From: CALBPI01 sp038529355
GTDB lineage: Bacteria > Pseudomonadota > Gammaproteobacteria > Steroidobacterales > Woeseiaceae
DNA: 64,000 nucleotides
Assembly: GCA_038529355.1 (NCBI GenBank)
Contig: JBCBDU010000007.1
Location: 1 to 64,000 of the forward strand
Reading direction: 5' to 3'
The translations under genes and the position numbers were made by a program. Positions 62,768 to 64,000 of this stretch are shown in pieces (the first letter of the stretch is position 1; every line of letters starts with the position of its first letter). The notes under the pieces are model-generated. The model was not told where the DNA came from and ran no database searches. It was given only the letters and a program-made list of their open reading frames with translations.

Positions 62768-64000
62768 TTGGCGGTTGGTTGATGCGGCGGCGATAAATCA
62801 ACGCCATGCCCGATGCGCGCGCGGTCATGAAGGCGGTAAACGATAGCCACAGTCCGTGGTTGCCCAGTGCGTAGCTGAGCCACCACGTTGGCACGAACAC
62901 GACGATTGCGCTCACGACCATGACATTGCGCATCTCGCGCGCCCACGTCGTGCCGACGAACACACCGTCGAACAGAAAGCTCCAGACGCAGATCAATGGC
63001 GCAACTATCATCCAGGGCAGGTATTCGCGTGCGTTGATGCGCACGGTGTCGATGCTAGTCAACAGGTCAATCAACAGCGGACCGCCGGCGGCGAAGACGA
63101 TGACGAACAACCCGGCCGTCGCCAGTGACCAGATCAGACTGGCGCGCACGGCATCGCGCAATGCGCGGCGGTTGCGCGCACCCCACGCTTCGCCGACCAG
63201 CGCTTCTGCAGCTTGCGCAAGACCATCCAGCGCATAGGACAGCACGTAAAACAGGTTCATCAAGATCGCGTTGGCGGCAATGACCGCTTGCCCGAAGCGC
63301 ACCCCTTGCGAGGTAATGAATGACAGCGTGCCGATCAGCGCCATCGTGCGCACAAAGATGTTGGCGTTGACGGCAAAGAAGCCGCGATAGGCGCGGATTG
63401 TGGTCAGCGCGCGTTGCTGCCACTGCCCGGGGATTGTGTTCAGTTTGCGGGCAACCAGCCACAAACCGACGACGTTACCGGACGCTTCGGCCACCACCGA
63501 TGCCAGAGCGACACCGTCGCTGCGCCAGCCCAGACCGTTTACGAGCAGCAGGTCGAGCACGATGTTGACGCTGTTGCTGGTCAGCACGAGCAAGAGCGGT
63601 GAGCGACCGTCTTTGACGCCGATGAACCAGCCGATCAACACGTAATTGATCAGCGTAAATGGTGCGCCGAGAATCCGGATGTCGAAGTAGATGGCTGCGG
63701 CCGCCGTCGTATCGGCATCGGCGGCCATCAATTGCCAGGCAAGTGTGCCGATGGGCTGGCGCAACAGGATCAACGCCGCGGCAATGCCCAAGGCGCAGAT
63801 CAGACCTTGACCGAGCGTCTCGCGCAGCGCATCGCCGTCGTTGCGGCCGAACGCCTGCGCGGTCATACCCGTCGTGCCCATGCGCAGGAAATTCATACCC
63901 ATGAAGATCAGGCTGAACACGGCGCCCGCCAGTGAGACACCAGCAAGGTAACCGGCGCTATCGAGATGACCGAGTACGCCGGCGTCGACCATGCCGAGCA
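62733..64000 (-). CDS. MATE family (DinF-like) transporter, start outside the window
   Basis: 422 residues visible; the reading frame continues past 64000, so the N-terminal ~35 residues are missing. LLGMVDAGVLGHLDSAGYLAG, GTTGMTAQAFGRNDGD, and GWFIGVKDGRSPL are DinF-type features. Different subfamily from the MATE at 61005. Substrate unknown. Confidence 0.88.
   Translation of the reverse strand, partial: LGMVDAGVLGHLDSAGYLAGVSLAGAVFSLIFMGMNFLRMGTTGMTAQAFGRNDGDALRETLGQGLICALGIAAALILLRQPIGTLAWQLMAADADTTAAAAIYFDIRILGAPFTLINYVLIGWFIGVKDGRSPLLLVLTSNSVNIVLDLLLVNGLGWRSDGVALASVVAEASGNVVGLWLVARKLNTIPGQWQQRALTTIRAYRGFFAVNANIFVRTMALIGTLSFITSQGVRFGQAVIAANAILMNLFYVLSYALDGLAQAAEALVGEAWGARNRRALRDAVRASLIWSLATAGLFVIVFAAGGPLLIDLLTSIDTVRINAREYLPWMIVAPLICVWSFLFDGVFVGTTWAREMRNVMVVSAIVVFVPTWWLSYALGNHGLWLSFTAFMTARASGMALIYRRRINQPPITDWPANAAAR

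Noticed and set aside
1..64000. CRISPR arrays, insertion sequences, tRNA and rRNA genes
   Set aside because: No direct repeat arrays, transposase-like frames, or recognisable tRNA/rRNA segments were seen; a covariance-model search was not possible.

Overview
The window looks like chromosomal DNA of a GC-rich gammaproteobacterium. Pointers are an ArgR-controlled arginine cluster, a proteobacterial-type GshA, GspA/GspB, a full PspF-PspABC system, FlhC, Fur-type iron-uptake islands and a NAD-type malate dehydrogenase. Some of these would fit the Xanthomonadales/Woeseiales/Chromatiales neighbourhood, but the sequence alone does not fix the family. Genes are tightly packed and often overlap by 1 to 4 bases. 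No rRNA, tRNA, CRISPR array, insertion sequence or prophage was seen. No gene-free stretch exceeds 300 bases; the longest is about 276 bases (49810-50085).

Layout. 1-3230: arginine operon argR-argG-(P-loop protein)-argC on the minus strand, with an ARG-box-like site before argR. 3264-9103: esterase, NRDE protein, mscL, a divergent FlhC / possible FlhD-like pair, an ABC exporter (YadGH type) and a YedK/HMCES protein. 9089-14513: DAK2-DegV fusion, GspB, GspA and DinB. 14520-21802: isoprenoid island, with ispA divergent from mvaD, then phosphomevalonate kinase, then one 936-residue protein fusing HMG-CoA reductase, mevalonate kinase and type I IPP isomerase, with HMG-CoA synthase convergent. Together these cover every step from acetoacetyl-CoA to FPP; only a thiolase is missing. 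21970-26997: mdh, fadE and a DUF4286-DUF3667 membrane protein that seems to start at CTG. 27112-29603: small membrane ORF, YtrA-type GntR regulator and ABC exporter behind an inverted-repeat operator. 29579-32771: phage-shock cluster with a sigma-54 promoter.

32850-45618: arsC, then an iron island. It has two divergent pairs of a PepSY-type inner-membrane protein and a TonB-dependent receptor, each pair sharing a Fur box. A stand-alone FTR1-like periplasmic domain protein and an FbpABC ferric importer follow. 45599-53872: membrane-anchored GNAT protein, small secreted protein, PAS-GGDEF-EAL protein, bactofilin, gshA, and a class IV aminotransferase next to a sulfotransferase-like protein. 54005-55248: two overlapping signal-anchored proteins of unknown function. 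55250-60487: an apparent operon of MMPL exporter, nickel superoxide dismutase (sodN), its likely maturation protease (sodX), an SDR and a ferredoxin reductase. 60602-64000: lone receiver protein and two unrelated-looking MATE exporters flanking a DUF4345 protein; the last gene runs off the window.

The most unusual item is the trifunctional mevalonate-pathway protein at 17487-20297. All functional calls rest on recognised motifs and gene context; no database search was made.
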